Source of the DNA: an uncultured Oscillospiraceae bacterium
GTDB taxonomy: Bacteria; Bacillota; Clostridia; Oscillospirales; Acutalibacteraceae
DNA: 7,965 bases
Assembly: GCA_900552115.1 (NCBI GenBank)
Contig: URYP01000099.1
Span: 1 to 7,965 of the forward strand
Reading direction: 5' to 3'
Part shown: positions 1 to 5,265 of the stretch, piece after piece
Layout of the letters: each line of letters begins with the position of its first letter
Position numbering within the stretch: position 1 is the stretch's first letter
The notes under the pieces: generated by a model
Databases searched by the model: none
Seen by the model: only the letters and a program-made list of their open reading frames with translations
What the model was told of the DNA's origin: nothing
Position numbers and translations under genes: made by a program

Positions 1-248
1 AGCTTAGCCGTGAACGGAAAAAAACCTACCACGTGCTGTTTTCCGGCGAACAAGAGGCTTCCCGCTTTGCCGGTGAGGCGTTCGATATCCGCTCGCAGGA
101 GGGCGCGCGCCTGTCCGTAGCCGTGGGGCCGGACCTGCCGGTGTTTTTGAAAACGCTGTCCGGTTATGCGGTGGAGGACATGGACATACAGGCTTTAACG
201 CTGGAGGAGCAGTTCCTCCATTTTTATGGGGAGGAGCGGACGTCATGA
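1..248 (+). CDS. ABC transporter ATP-binding protein, C-terminal part (truncated by window edge)
   Basis: The first complete codon is at position 3 and the frame runs open to a TGA at 246-248, leaving 81 residues of a C-terminus. The Walker and signature motifs lie outside the window. What is seen is the post-nucleotide-domain tail of ABC-2 type exporter ATPases: a small alpha/beta region followed by the closing motif LEEQFLHFYGEE, which matches the LEE-x-FL-x-(Y/F)Y ending usual in drug, bacitracin and lantibiotic exporter ATPases. The stop overlaps the start of the permease gene by four bases (ATGA), so the two are almost certainly translationally coupled and form one transporter, with ATP hydrolysis in the cytoplasm driving substrate movement through the permease. 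The substrate cannot be told from this fragment. The family call rests on the tail motif plus the neighbour. Confidence 0.82.
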   Translation, partial: LSRERKKTYHVLFSGEQEASRFAGEAFDIRSQEGARLSVAVGPDLPVFLKTLSGYAVEDMDIQALTLEEQFLHFYGEERTS

Positions 249-1048
249 ACCTGGTGTGGCCTTTGTTCCGCCGCAATATGGGAAGCTGTGTCAAGCCGTT
301 TGCCATTATTCTGGCGGTCATGTGTATGTATACCGGCATCATTATCTATATGTTCGACCCCGCGCTGGCAGAGATACTCAATCGTTACCAGGAGGCGCTG
401 CCGGATATGATGGCGGCGGTGGGCATGACAGGGGCCGCGTCCAGCCTGCTCGAGTGGATACAGATTTATTTGTATGGCTTTATCATGCTGCTCTTTCCGC
501 TCATATTCATCATTATCCTGAACCACAAGCTGGTCGCCCGCTACATAGACGACGGCTCCATGGCGTATCTGTTGGCCTCGCCGCATTCCCGGCGGCGGAT
601 TATCCTGACGCAGATGGTATCCGCCGTGCTGTATGTGGTGCTGCTGATGGCGGCTATCACGGGGATTGGCATTGCATGCAGCGAGGCCATGTTCCCCGGT
701 GAGCTGGATATTGGCCGGTACCTGCTTCTCAACGCCGGAACCTGCCTGCTGCAGCTGACGGTGACGGGGCTGGTGTTCGCGGCCGCCTGCTTCGCCGGCG
801 ATAACCGCGTGTATTACACGGTGGGCGCGGGGATTCCGATCGGCTTTTTCCTGCTGTATATGCTCAGCAACCTGGGAGGGAAGCTGGAAAACCTGACATA
901 CGTCACCCTGTACTCGCTGCTGCCCGCTGACCGGATTATTGCCGGAGAGGGGAGCGTGTGGCCGTTTATGACAGCGCTGGCCGGCCTGGCTGTTTTGCTG
1001 TTCGGCGCGGGGGCTGTACGGTTTACCAGACGGGATTTATCCTTGTAA
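245..1048 (+). CDS. ABC-2 type transporter permease
   Basis: This is a 267-residue integral membrane protein with about six hydrophobic segments, near residues 18-37, 76-92, 119-145, 161-183, 192-210 and 238-259. A cytoplasmic loop after segment 2 carries DDGSMAYLLASPHSRRRIILTQ-like sequence (about 102-123), matching the '(E)xGTx-xLLSxPxSRxxIxxTK' loop seen in ABC-2 permeases, which contacts the ATPase. It ends in a basic FTRRDL tail, as is common in this family. The ATG at 245 overlaps the ATPase stop; a purine-rich GGGGAGGAG at 229-237 inside the ATPase gene is the ribosome site, about 7 nt away. Length fits the family (roughly 240-290). Together with the ATPase it probably forms an exporter for a lipid, peptide or drug, but substrate and direction are not visible. 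No dedicated promoter was seen, so it is expected to be transcribed with the ATPase. Confidence 0.85.
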   Translation: MNLVWPLFRRNMGSCVKPFAIILAVMCMYTGIIIYMFDPALAEILNRYQEALPDMMAAVGMTGAASSLLEWIQIYLYGFIMLLFPLIFIIILNHKLVARYIDDGSMAYLLASPHSRRRIILTQMVSAVLYVVLLMAAITGIGIACSEAMFPGELDIGRYLLLNAGTCLLQLTVTGLVFAAACFAGDNRVYYTVGAGIPIGFFLLYMLSNLGGKLENLTYVTLYSLLPADRIIAGEGSVWPFMTALAGLAVLLFGAGAVRFTRRDLSL

Positions 1049-1128
1049 CCAACATATTTTGCATGGAGTCATTTTATATCGGCCGAGGGGCTTTGAGGTG
1101 GATATCGGTTGAATGGGGAGGCAGATCC

Positions 1129-1824
1129 ATGAATGACATCGAGCGGGAGCGGGAAATCATACGCGTCCATCGGCTCCAGCGGGAGGCACAGCTGAAAATG
1201 CGCAAACGCCGCCGCTTTATTATATCGATTGCCGCCGTGGTCCTCTTGGTGCTGGCTGGCCTGCTCATCTGGCAGATATGGCGGGCGGCGACGGGACGGA
1301 ACATCGATCTGGCAAGCATCGCCAGCCCCGCCTGGGTCGATCAGGATTATATCGATATGGACGGCCATGCGCGGGATGGCAGCACGATGGCAGGGGTACG
1401 GGACATCGCCATACATTATGTGGGAAATCCGGATACGACCGCCAAAGCCAACCGGGATTATTTCAACCAGCCGGGCGTGGACGTCAGCTCCCATTTTATT
1501 GTGGGGCTGGAGGGAGAGGTTGTGCAGTGCCTACCTCTGAACGAAAAATCCGCCGCTACCAATCAGAGAAATGCGGATACCATCTCCATTGAGGTGTGCC
1601 ACCCGGACGAAAGCGGGAAATTCAGCGACAAAACCTACCAGTCGCTGGTCAAGCTAACGGCGTGGCTCTGTGAGGAGCTGCGGCTGGATGGGGATAACCT
1701 GATCCGCCATTACGATGTGACGGGCAAACTCTGTCCTCTCTATTATGTCGAGCATGAGGATGCCTGGCAGCAGCTCAAACGGGATGTGGACGCCCGTATC
1801 GCCGCTGATGGCGCGGAAGAATAG
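1129..1824 (+). CDS. Membrane-anchored N-acetylmuramoyl-L-alanine amidase (Amidase_2 / PGRP-like)
   Basis: This enzyme cleaves the amide bond between N-acetylmuramic acid and L-alanine in peptidoglycan. The 231-residue protein has a short basic cytoplasmic N-terminus (residues 1-29, many Arg/Lys/Glu), one membrane segment (about 30-52) and an external Amidase_2 domain (about 85-222). The zinc ligands of the family are readable: His96 in IHYVGN, His194 in RHYDVTGKLCP and Cys202, with the His-x7-Cys spacing of T7 lysozyme. SSHFIVGLEGEVVQ (120-133) and TISIEVCH (151-158) are conserved core strands. The signal-anchor has no obvious cleavage site, so the enzyme probably stays tethered. I chose ATG 1129 because GGGGAGG (1115-1121) sits 7 nt before it and the hydrophobic anchor then falls near the N-terminus; the frame stays open upstream to 958, but that part lies over the permease gene. 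It follows the permease by 80 nt without a terminator, so co-transcription is possible. The role (growth, sporulation or lysis) is not determined. Confidence 0.9.
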   Translation: MNDIEREREIIRVHRLQREAQLKMRKRRRFIISIAAVVLLVLAGLLIWQIWRAATGRNIDLASIASPAWVDQDYIDMDGHARDGSTMAGVRDIAIHYVGNPDTTAKANRDYFNQPGVDVSSHFIVGLEGEVVQCLPLNEKSAATNQRNADTISIEVCHPDESGKFSDKTYQSLVKLTAWLCEELRLDGDNLIRHYDVTGKLCPLYYVEHEDAWQQLKRDVDARIAADGAEE

Positions 1825-1830
1825 AGTGAC

Positions 1831-1863
1831 AAAAAGCCCCGTCCGCATTTGCGGACGGGGCTT
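1831..1863 (-). terminator. Rho-independent terminator for the DUF4364 gene, shared with the convergent amidase gene
   Basis: A perfect 13-bp stem (1834-1846 with 1851-1863; AAGCCCCGTCCGC and its complement) closes an ATTT loop. Read on the minus strand, the stem is followed by a run of T (complement of A1831-1835), the classic terminator form, 20 nt past the DUF4364 stop. On the plus strand only two T follow before AAACAAC, so termination of the amidase transcript is probably weaker though the stem is the same. Confidence 0.9.
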
Positions 1864-1883
1864 AAACAACGTATGGTTGATGG

Positions 1884-2474
1884 TCAGGGCATTTCCACCA
1901 CGATTTTTTTCCCGTTTTGCTCGGTATGGGCCCCGCCGGTCAGCACCGCAATCAAGCTGCGATAGAGCAAAATGGGATCCTCAAGAAACCGTTCCTTAAT
2001 AAGCTTCGCCTGCATGTCATCGCCTACCATCAGCGAAAACGACAGCAGTGGACGGTCGGCGTCTTTCATAGTGCAGGTGACCTGGCAGCCTCGCTCTAGC
2101 CGTTTGATCTCCACCGTGTTTTCCCGTTCCCGGCGTATCCGGGTCATCAGATGCAGGGCCGCCTGTACCGACCGTTCCCGCAGCGTATAGGGCACCAGGC
2201 TGAAAAGGGTGGAGGCGGTCTGTCGTCCGGCGTCGGTCAGGACAAGCCGTCCCTCACTGTCTTCCACCAGCTGGCAGCGGCGAAGCAGCTCATCCACGGC
2301 GGCTCCTATTTCAAAAAAATTCGCCATGCCGTGCCCGGCCAGAATATCGGTAACCGCCCGCAGGGGCATTGGTTCTTCAACGCTGTTCAGCATATAGCAT
2401 ATGAGAATTTTAATCTCCTGTGAGGAATAGAGCCCGCCCGGTTCCACACCAGCGAAAAAAACATCCCCCGTCAT
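1884..2474 (-). CDS. DUF4364 family protein, winged-helix-like
   Basis: This is a 196-residue protein whose N-terminal half has the character of DUF4364 proteins of Clostridia: GGLYSSQEIKILICYMLNSVEEPMP (residues 13-37) opens a winged-helix-like region running to about residue 95, with LVLTDAGRQ (78-86) placed like the wing and following helix of winged helix-turn-helix regulators. The C-terminal half (about 120-196) is an alpha/beta segment containing a Cys-x3-Cys pair (C130, C134) and a hydrophobic helix. DUF4364 has no assigned function that I know of; a DNA-binding or regulatory role is inferred only from the fold pattern. The start at 2474 is backed by an unusual ribosome site, AAAA followed by seven G (complement of 2480-2490), 5 nt away. 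It is monocistronic: its own promoter lies about 180 nt upstream and a terminator follows 20 nt after the stop. The long structured leader is described separately. Confidence 0.85.
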   Translation of the reverse strand: MTGDVFFAGVEPGGLYSSQEIKILICYMLNSVEEPMPLRAVTDILAGHGMANFFEIGAAVDELLRRCQLVEDSEGRLVLTDAGRQTASTLFSLVPYTLRERSVQAALHLMTRIRRERENTVEIKRLERGCQVTCTMKDADRPLLSFSLMVGDDMQAKLIKERFLEDPILLYRSLIAVLTGGAHTEQNGKKIVVEMP

Positions 2475-2503
2475 TGTCGCCCCCCCTTTTAGCTGTCAAT
2501 TCA

Positions 2504-2509
2504 AGTATA
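2504..2509 (-). promoter_or_regulatory. Possible second, proximal -10 box for the DUF4364 gene
   Basis: On the minus strand, TATACT (complement of 2504-2509) lies about 30 nt before the DUF4364 start codon. The hexamer 17 nt further upstream (TATTAA-like) is a poor -35. If used, it would give a short leader of about 20 nt that skips the structured block. This is weak and listed only because it would change how the structured block is interpreted. Confidence 0.2.
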
Positions 2510-2528
2510 AGATGCCCAAAAAGCCTTT

Positions 2529-2653
2529 AATAGACTCAAAAGCAATATATTTCACAGAGACCAGAAGAATGGAGGTGCGCCCCGGCGCAGGAGCCCGCCT
2601 CGCGGCGACAACCATTCTTCCATAGTCTCAAAAGCTTTGCTTTTGAGACTATT
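2529..2653 (-). other. Structured DUF4364 leader: three-way-junction RNA candidate framed by imperfect inverted repeats
   Basis: Read on the minus strand, complementary arms at 2620-2612 (GAAGAATGG) and 2572-2564 (CCATTCTTC) form a 9-bp closing stem, extendable by two G-U pairs. It encloses two hairpins: 2608-2604 with 2599-2595 around a GCGA loop (a GNRA tetraloop on this strand only), and 2589-2585 with 2580-2576 around CGGG. Junction linkers are TTG, GCTCC and CCT. The block is bounded by 15-base arms (2529-2543 and 2639-2653) that are inverted repeats with one mismatch. It lies between a strong minus-strand promoter and the DUF4364 start, so it would be transcribed as leader. I do not recognise it as any known riboswitch, T-box or attenuator. 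Alternatives are a MITE-like intergenic repeat or a protein-binding site. The pairing is seen in the sequence; function is inference. Confidence 0.55.
2622..2652. repeat. Perfect 14-bp inverted repeat over the DUF4364 transcription start
   Basis: ATAGTCTCAAAAGC (2622-2635) and its exact complement (2639-2652) are separated by TTT. The right arm touches the -10 box of the minus-strand promoter and the expected transcription start (about 2644) falls inside it, the usual position of a repressor operator. A third copy with one mismatch, in the same orientation as the left arm, occurs at 2529-2543 (AATAGACTCAAAAGC). It is not followed by a T-run on either strand, so it is not a normal terminator. 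Confidence 0.8.
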
Positions 2654-2679
2654 ATACCATGTGCGGAGTGGTAAATCAA
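2651..2679 (-). promoter_or_regulatory. Housekeeping (sigma-A type) promoter for the DUF4364 gene
   Basis: On the minus strand, TTGATT (complement of 2674-2679) and TATAAT (complement of 2651-2656) are separated by exactly 17 nt. The -10 is perfect and the -35 matches 4 of 6. The predicted start is near 2644, about 170 nt before the DUF4364 ATG. It points away from the divergent lipoprotein promoter; the two -35 boxes are only 16 nt apart. Confidence 0.75.
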
Positions 2680-2695
2680 GGCGGCATCCACCCGC

Positions 2696-2724
2696 TTGCG
2701 CCGACGATAAAAATATGCTATACT
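2696..2724 (+). promoter_or_regulatory. Promoter for the small lipoprotein gene
   Basis: TTGCGC (2696-2701) and TATACT (2719-2724) are separated by 17 nt. The predicted start near 2731 falls right at the ribosome site (GAGGTG, 2731-2736), so the message would have a very short leader of about a dozen bases. It is divergent from the DUF4364 promoter. Confidence 0.6.
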
Positions 2725-2743
2725 GCCTTCGAGGTGAGTGCCT

Positions 2744-3253
2744 GTGAAACGATGGTTATGCTTGATACTGGCCCTGTTCCTGTTGGGGACGGCGGCCGCT
2801 TGCACGGCGGATGAGCCCGCCGAAGATAAAAAGGAACCGGAAACGTCGGAAACGGTACCGCCGCTTTTGAACGTAAATTTGGAAACGCTTCTTACGCCGG
2901 AGCAGATCGGAGACGCCATCGGCGCGGCCGTGGGCAAGCCCCAGATGTATGAAGACGATACCTGGGCGCATTATACGGGTACGGATTCGGCCGCGACGGT
3001 GGATATCAGTATGGACCAGACCACCCGCGCCGTATTTGACGCGCGCGCCGAACTCTATGAAAGTAGGACCGAGGCCCCCTTTCTGGGTGAGGTTAGCTGG
3101 TGGAACAGGGAAACCGGCGAACTGCTGACCTACGGCGGCGGCTATACCATCAGCGTCCGCGTCGGTTTTGCCGACCCTACGGCCGATGAGGATATGCAGC
3201 TGATGGCAACGCGGCATCTCACCGCGCTGCTGATTGAGAAAATAGCCGCCTGA
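2744..3253 (+). CDS. Small secreted lipoprotein of unknown function
   Basis: This is a predicted lipoprotein of 169 residues, starting at GTG 2744. The N-terminus MKRWLCLILALFLLGTAAAC is a short basic plus hydrophobic signal ending at Cys20, the likely lipidated residue; the box TAAAC is acceptable but lacks the usual Leu at -3. An acidic, disordered linker (about 21-40, rich in Glu, Asp, Thr, Pro) leads to a folded domain (about 43-169) that begins LETLLTPEQIGDAIG. This pattern, a 'LTPEQ' helix followed by antiparallel strands with WWN and GGGYTISVRV, resembles small Gram-positive lipoprotein domains of the DUF3558 kind, but I would not assign a family. An in-frame GTG at 2738 would add two residues; GTG 2744 is preferred because GAGGTG (2731-2736) lies 7 nt before it. 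The gene has its own promoter and a strong terminator. It is probably anchored outside the membrane; its ligand or partner is unknown. Confidence 0.8.
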   Translation: MKRWLCLILALFLLGTAAACTADEPAEDKKEPETSETVPPLLNVNLETLLTPEQIGDAIGAAVGKPQMYEDDTWAHYTGTDSAATVDISMDQTTRAVFDARAELYESRTEAPFLGEVSWWNRETGELLTYGGGYTISVRVGFADPTADEDMQLMATRHLTALLIEKIAA

Positions 3254-3273
3254 CGGCATATGACAAAACCTAT

Positions 3274-3317
3274 AAAAAGCCCCCACCGAAAAACACGTTT
3301 TTCGGTGGGGGCTTTTT
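3274..3317. terminator. Bidirectional rho-independent terminator with a 20-bp perfect stem
   Basis: Arms 3274-3293 and 3298-3317 are perfectly complementary over 20 bp (A5, a G+C-rich core GCCCCCACCG, then A5) around a CACG loop. Each strand ends the stem core with a T-run, so it works for both convergent transcripts: the lipoprotein gene (stop 20 nt before) and the upp-DUF4180 cluster (DUF4180 stop 19 nt away on the other side). Confidence 0.95.
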
Positions 3318-3336
3318 GCTTAAACTTAAGATCCGC

Positions 3337-3708
3337 TCAGTCAGACATGGATGCCAGCTTGTCTATTGCCTGTTCTTCAGTCGGTACAAAGGCAACCGTG
3401 GTTCCCTGGTTGCTCTCATATATAAAGTCGCGCAGCGGTTTACTCGTGTAAGAGGAATAGTCGCCAAATAGCGCGGTTTTAATCCCATAATTGACAAACT
3501 TCTGCAAAATGTCTCCCGCCAATCCGGTGCTCAGAATAAAAAAGGATTCGGCGACCGCTTCTTTGCGAATGGCCACCAGGTCCGTCTGTGTTTCATACCG
3601 GACGGACATCACCAGGTCAAGGGCCGACGCGGTATCGGTGATGACCGGCTGGTCGCTGTCGATAATGGCAATGATATGCCCGTTATACATAGTTTTTTTA
3701 ATAGTCAT
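3337..3708 (-). CDS. DUF4180 domain-containing protein
   Basis: This is a 123-residue cytoplasmic protein with no signal or membrane segment. It matches my knowledge of the DUF4180 family along its full length: LDLVMSVRYETQTDLVAIRKE (30-50), SFFILSTGLAGDILQKFVNYGIKTALFGDYS (55-85) and SKPLRDFIYESNQG (89-102) are the typical blocks, followed by a VPTEEQAIDKL end. The function of the family is unknown to me; members are often encoded singly or near regulators. Here it follows upp by 47 nt on the same strand with no visible terminator, so it is probably the last gene of that transcript and ends at the shared bidirectional terminator. The ATG at 3708 has GGAGG about 10 nt upstream. The link with uracil salvage is positional only. 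Confidence 0.88.
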   Translation of the reverse strand: MTIKKTMYNGHIIAIIDSDQPVITDTASALDLVMSVRYETQTDLVAIRKEAVAESFFILSTGLAGDILQKFVNYGIKTALFGDYSSYTSKPLRDFIYESNQGTTVAFVPTEEQAIDKLASMSD

Positions 3709-3755
3709 GTTTCATATCCTCCGAATAAAGCGGGAACGGGATATGTCCCCGCCAC

Positions 3756-4388
3756 TTATTTGGTGCCGAAAATACGGTCGCCGGCGTCGCCCAGCCCCGG
3801 CACAATATAGCCGTGATCGTTGAGATGGTCGTCAAGGGCCGCGCAGTAGATATCCACATCCGGATGCGCCTGCTGCAGGGCAGCCAGGCCCTCGGGCGCG
3901 GCGATGATGCACATAAACTTGATTCGCTGGGGATGCCGCTGCTTGATTTGGGAGATGGCGTCGATGGCCGAACCGCCGGTCGCCAGCATGGGATCGAGTA
4001 CGAACACGTCCCGTTCCCCGATATCGCCCGGCAGTTTGCAGTAATATTCCACCGGCTTTAGGGTGTCTGGATCCCGGTACAGGCCAATATGTCCCACCCG
4101 TGCCGAGGGCACCAGCGTCAGGGCGCCGTCCACCATGCCGAGGCCTGCGCGCAGGATAGGGACGAATACCAGCTTGCGCCCGGCCAGGACCTTGCCGGTC
4201 ATTGTCGTCAGAGGGGTCGTGATCGACGCATCGGCCAGTGGAAGGTCGCGGGTGGATTCATAGCAGAGCAGCCCTGTAATCTCCGAAATCAGTTCACGGA
4301 ATTCTTTCGAGCTGGTGTCTTTGTCCCGCAAGCGGGACACCTTGTGCTGAATGAGAGGATGATCCGCGATAAAGGGTTGACGAGCCAT
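3756..4388 (-). CDS. upp: Uracil phosphoribosyltransferase
   Basis: This cytoplasmic salvage enzyme makes UMP and pyrophosphate from uracil and PRPP. The 210 residues match the usual bacterial length (about 208-210). Visible family marks are HPLIQHKVSRLRDKDTSSKEFREL near the N-terminus (10-33), VPILRAGLGMVDG (76-88) with the conserved Arg80, the PRPP-binding loop DPMLATGGSA (132-141), and the uracil-binding segment GYIVPGLGDAGDR (193-205). No key residue is missing. The ATG at 4388 is preceded by AGGAGG with 8 nt spacing. The frame stays open upstream to about 4506, but that part lacks family similarity. Upstream lie tsaB and tsaE on the same strand across a 163-nt gap; downstream is a DUF4180 gene at 47 nt. 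It could be read from the tsaE promoter, from a candidate promoter in the gap, or both. Confidence 0.97.
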   Translation of the reverse strand: MARQPFIADHPLIQHKVSRLRDKDTSSKEFRELISEITGLLCYESTRDLPLADASITTPLTTMTGKVLAGRKLVFVPILRAGLGMVDGALTLVPSARVGHIGLYRDPDTLKPVEYYCKLPGDIGERDVFVLDPMLATGGSAIDAISQIKQRHPQRIKFMCIIAAPEGLAALQQAHPDVDIYCAALDDHLNDHGYIVPGLGDAGDRIFGTK

Positions 4389-4462
4389 AATAATGACCTC
4401 CTGTAAATAGTTTAAAACAACATGTTAACCGCCGGGAAAGGATGGTCGGATAAGGCCTTTTC

Positions 4463-4502
4463 CGCCGCCTCATGGCGGCGTCCTTTGGGGCTGTATAAGC
4501 CC
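4463..4502 (-). other. Two consecutive hairpins in the upp leader
   Basis: Within the 163-nt gap between tsaB and upp, hairpin 1 pairs 4488-4492 with 4498-4502 (GGGCT/AGCCC, 5-nt loop) and hairpin 2 pairs 4463-4469 with 4474-4480 (CGCCGCC/GGCGGCG, ATGA loop on the minus strand). Bases 4437-4442 and 4481-4486 (AAAGGA/TCCTTT) can also pair. Neither hairpin is followed by a T-run on the minus strand, so they are not normal terminators. I see no PyrR-binding-loop match, so pyrimidine attenuation is not supported. Confidence 0.4.
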
Positions 4503-4520
4503 TCATGGTTATGTTGTCTC
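4492..4520 (-). promoter_or_regulatory. Candidate promoter for upp-DUF4180
   Basis: On the minus strand, GAGACA (complement of 4515-4520; 4 of 6 to TTGACA) and TATACA (complement of 4492-4497; 4 of 6 to TATAAT) are 17 nt apart, about 100 nt before upp. The -10 overlaps the loop of hairpin 1, so hairpin 1 would be mostly outside the transcript. The match is modest; the alternative is read-through from tsaE-tsaB. Confidence 0.3.
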
Positions 4521-4551
4521 CGCCCTGTGAGGCTGGAGTCTCCCGTATCCA

Positions 4552-5265
4552 TTACGGTTTACCGGCAGCCGCTTTTTCCTGCCTTGCCCGGAGCTCCCGT
4601 TCCGCCTGCGGCAGCCGCAGATAGGAGGGCTGCAGATCTTCCGCTGTTACCGGCGGTGTATGCGCCGCTTCGGCCGCCACGCCGGCCGCGTGCTGGTAGC
4701 GGATGGAAGGGGGGGCCAGATGCAGGTCGACAGGCGCTCCCCGCAAAAAATCATAACAAAGCACCGCGCCGTCTCCCATGAGCAGAACGGGACGACCCAT
4801 CGCCTCCAGCCGCCGGCGCAGCTCATCGAGCGGCAGCGCCTCGTCCTTTGTCAGCCGCTCAATCTTACCGTCGCGGCAGTTGAAACAGGCGGTATACACC
4901 TGCTGGCAGCGGGCGTCCATAACGGCGCAGACGGCGCCGGAAAAGGGGAGTCCTTCCGCCCGCCGTGCGATCGCCGCCAGAGTGGAAACACCGATACAGG
5001 GCTTGTCCTGCGCAAAGGCCAGCCCTTTGACCGCCGCCACCCCGATCCGCACACCGGTAAATGAGCCGGGACCGCTGGCTATCGCCAGCGCATCGATATC
5101 GTCCAGCGTCAGCGCCGCGTCTTCCAGCATATGGCCAATCATGGGCATCAGCGTTTGGCTGTGGGTCAGGCGTACGTGCACCGAAGACGAGGCCAAAATC
5201 AGTCCGTTCTCCGTCACCGCGCAGGAGGCTGGCCCGGCCGAACATTCCACGGCTAACAATTTCAT
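4552..5265 (-). CDS. tsaB: tRNA threonylcarbamoyladenosine biosynthesis protein TsaB
   Basis: TsaB is the non-catalytic partner of TsaD in the bacterial complex (with TsaE) that transfers threonylcarbamoyl to A37 of ANN-decoding tRNAs. The 237 residues match the family (about 220-240). Visible marks are the ASKHA-fold opening MKLLAVECS (1-9; Glu replaces the more common Asp at residue 7), THSQTLMPMI (34-43), ALAIASGPGSFTGVRIGVAAVKGLA (59-83), VSTLAAIA (93-100) and VMDARCQQVYTACF (115-128). The C-terminus reaches the usual PSYLR motif (213-217), followed by a charged tail. The ATG at 5265 overlaps the tsaE stop by 4 bp (ATGA), with AGGAGG about 11 nt upstream inside tsaE, so translation is coupled. 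No rimI or tsaD follows, unlike the common tsaE-tsaB-rimI order; the next gene on the strand is upp. Confidence 0.96.
   Translation of the reverse strand: MKLLAVECSAGPASCAVTENGLILASSSVHVRLTHSQTLMPMIGHMLEDAALTLDDIDALAIASGPGSFTGVRIGVAAVKGLAFAQDKPCIGVSTLAAIARRAEGLPFSGAVCAVMDARCQQVYTACFNCRDGKIERLTKDEALPLDELRRRLEAMGRPVLLMGDGAVLCYDFLRGAPVDLHLAPPSIRYQHAAGVAAEAAHTPPVTAEDLQPSYLRLPQAERELRARQEKAAAGKP

Noticed and set aside
958..1128. Extended N-terminus of the amidase frame from ATG 958
   Set aside because: It overlaps the end of the permease gene, and the strong ribosome site and proper signal anchor favour ATG 1129.
2622..2652. The 14-bp hairpin as a rho-independent terminator
   Set aside because: The stem base is A/T-rich, no T-run follows on either strand, and it sits at a promoter rather than after a gene.
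4389..4506. Extended upp N-terminus reading up to 4506
   Set aside because: There is no family similarity before residue MARQPF, and AGGAGG precisely precedes 4388.
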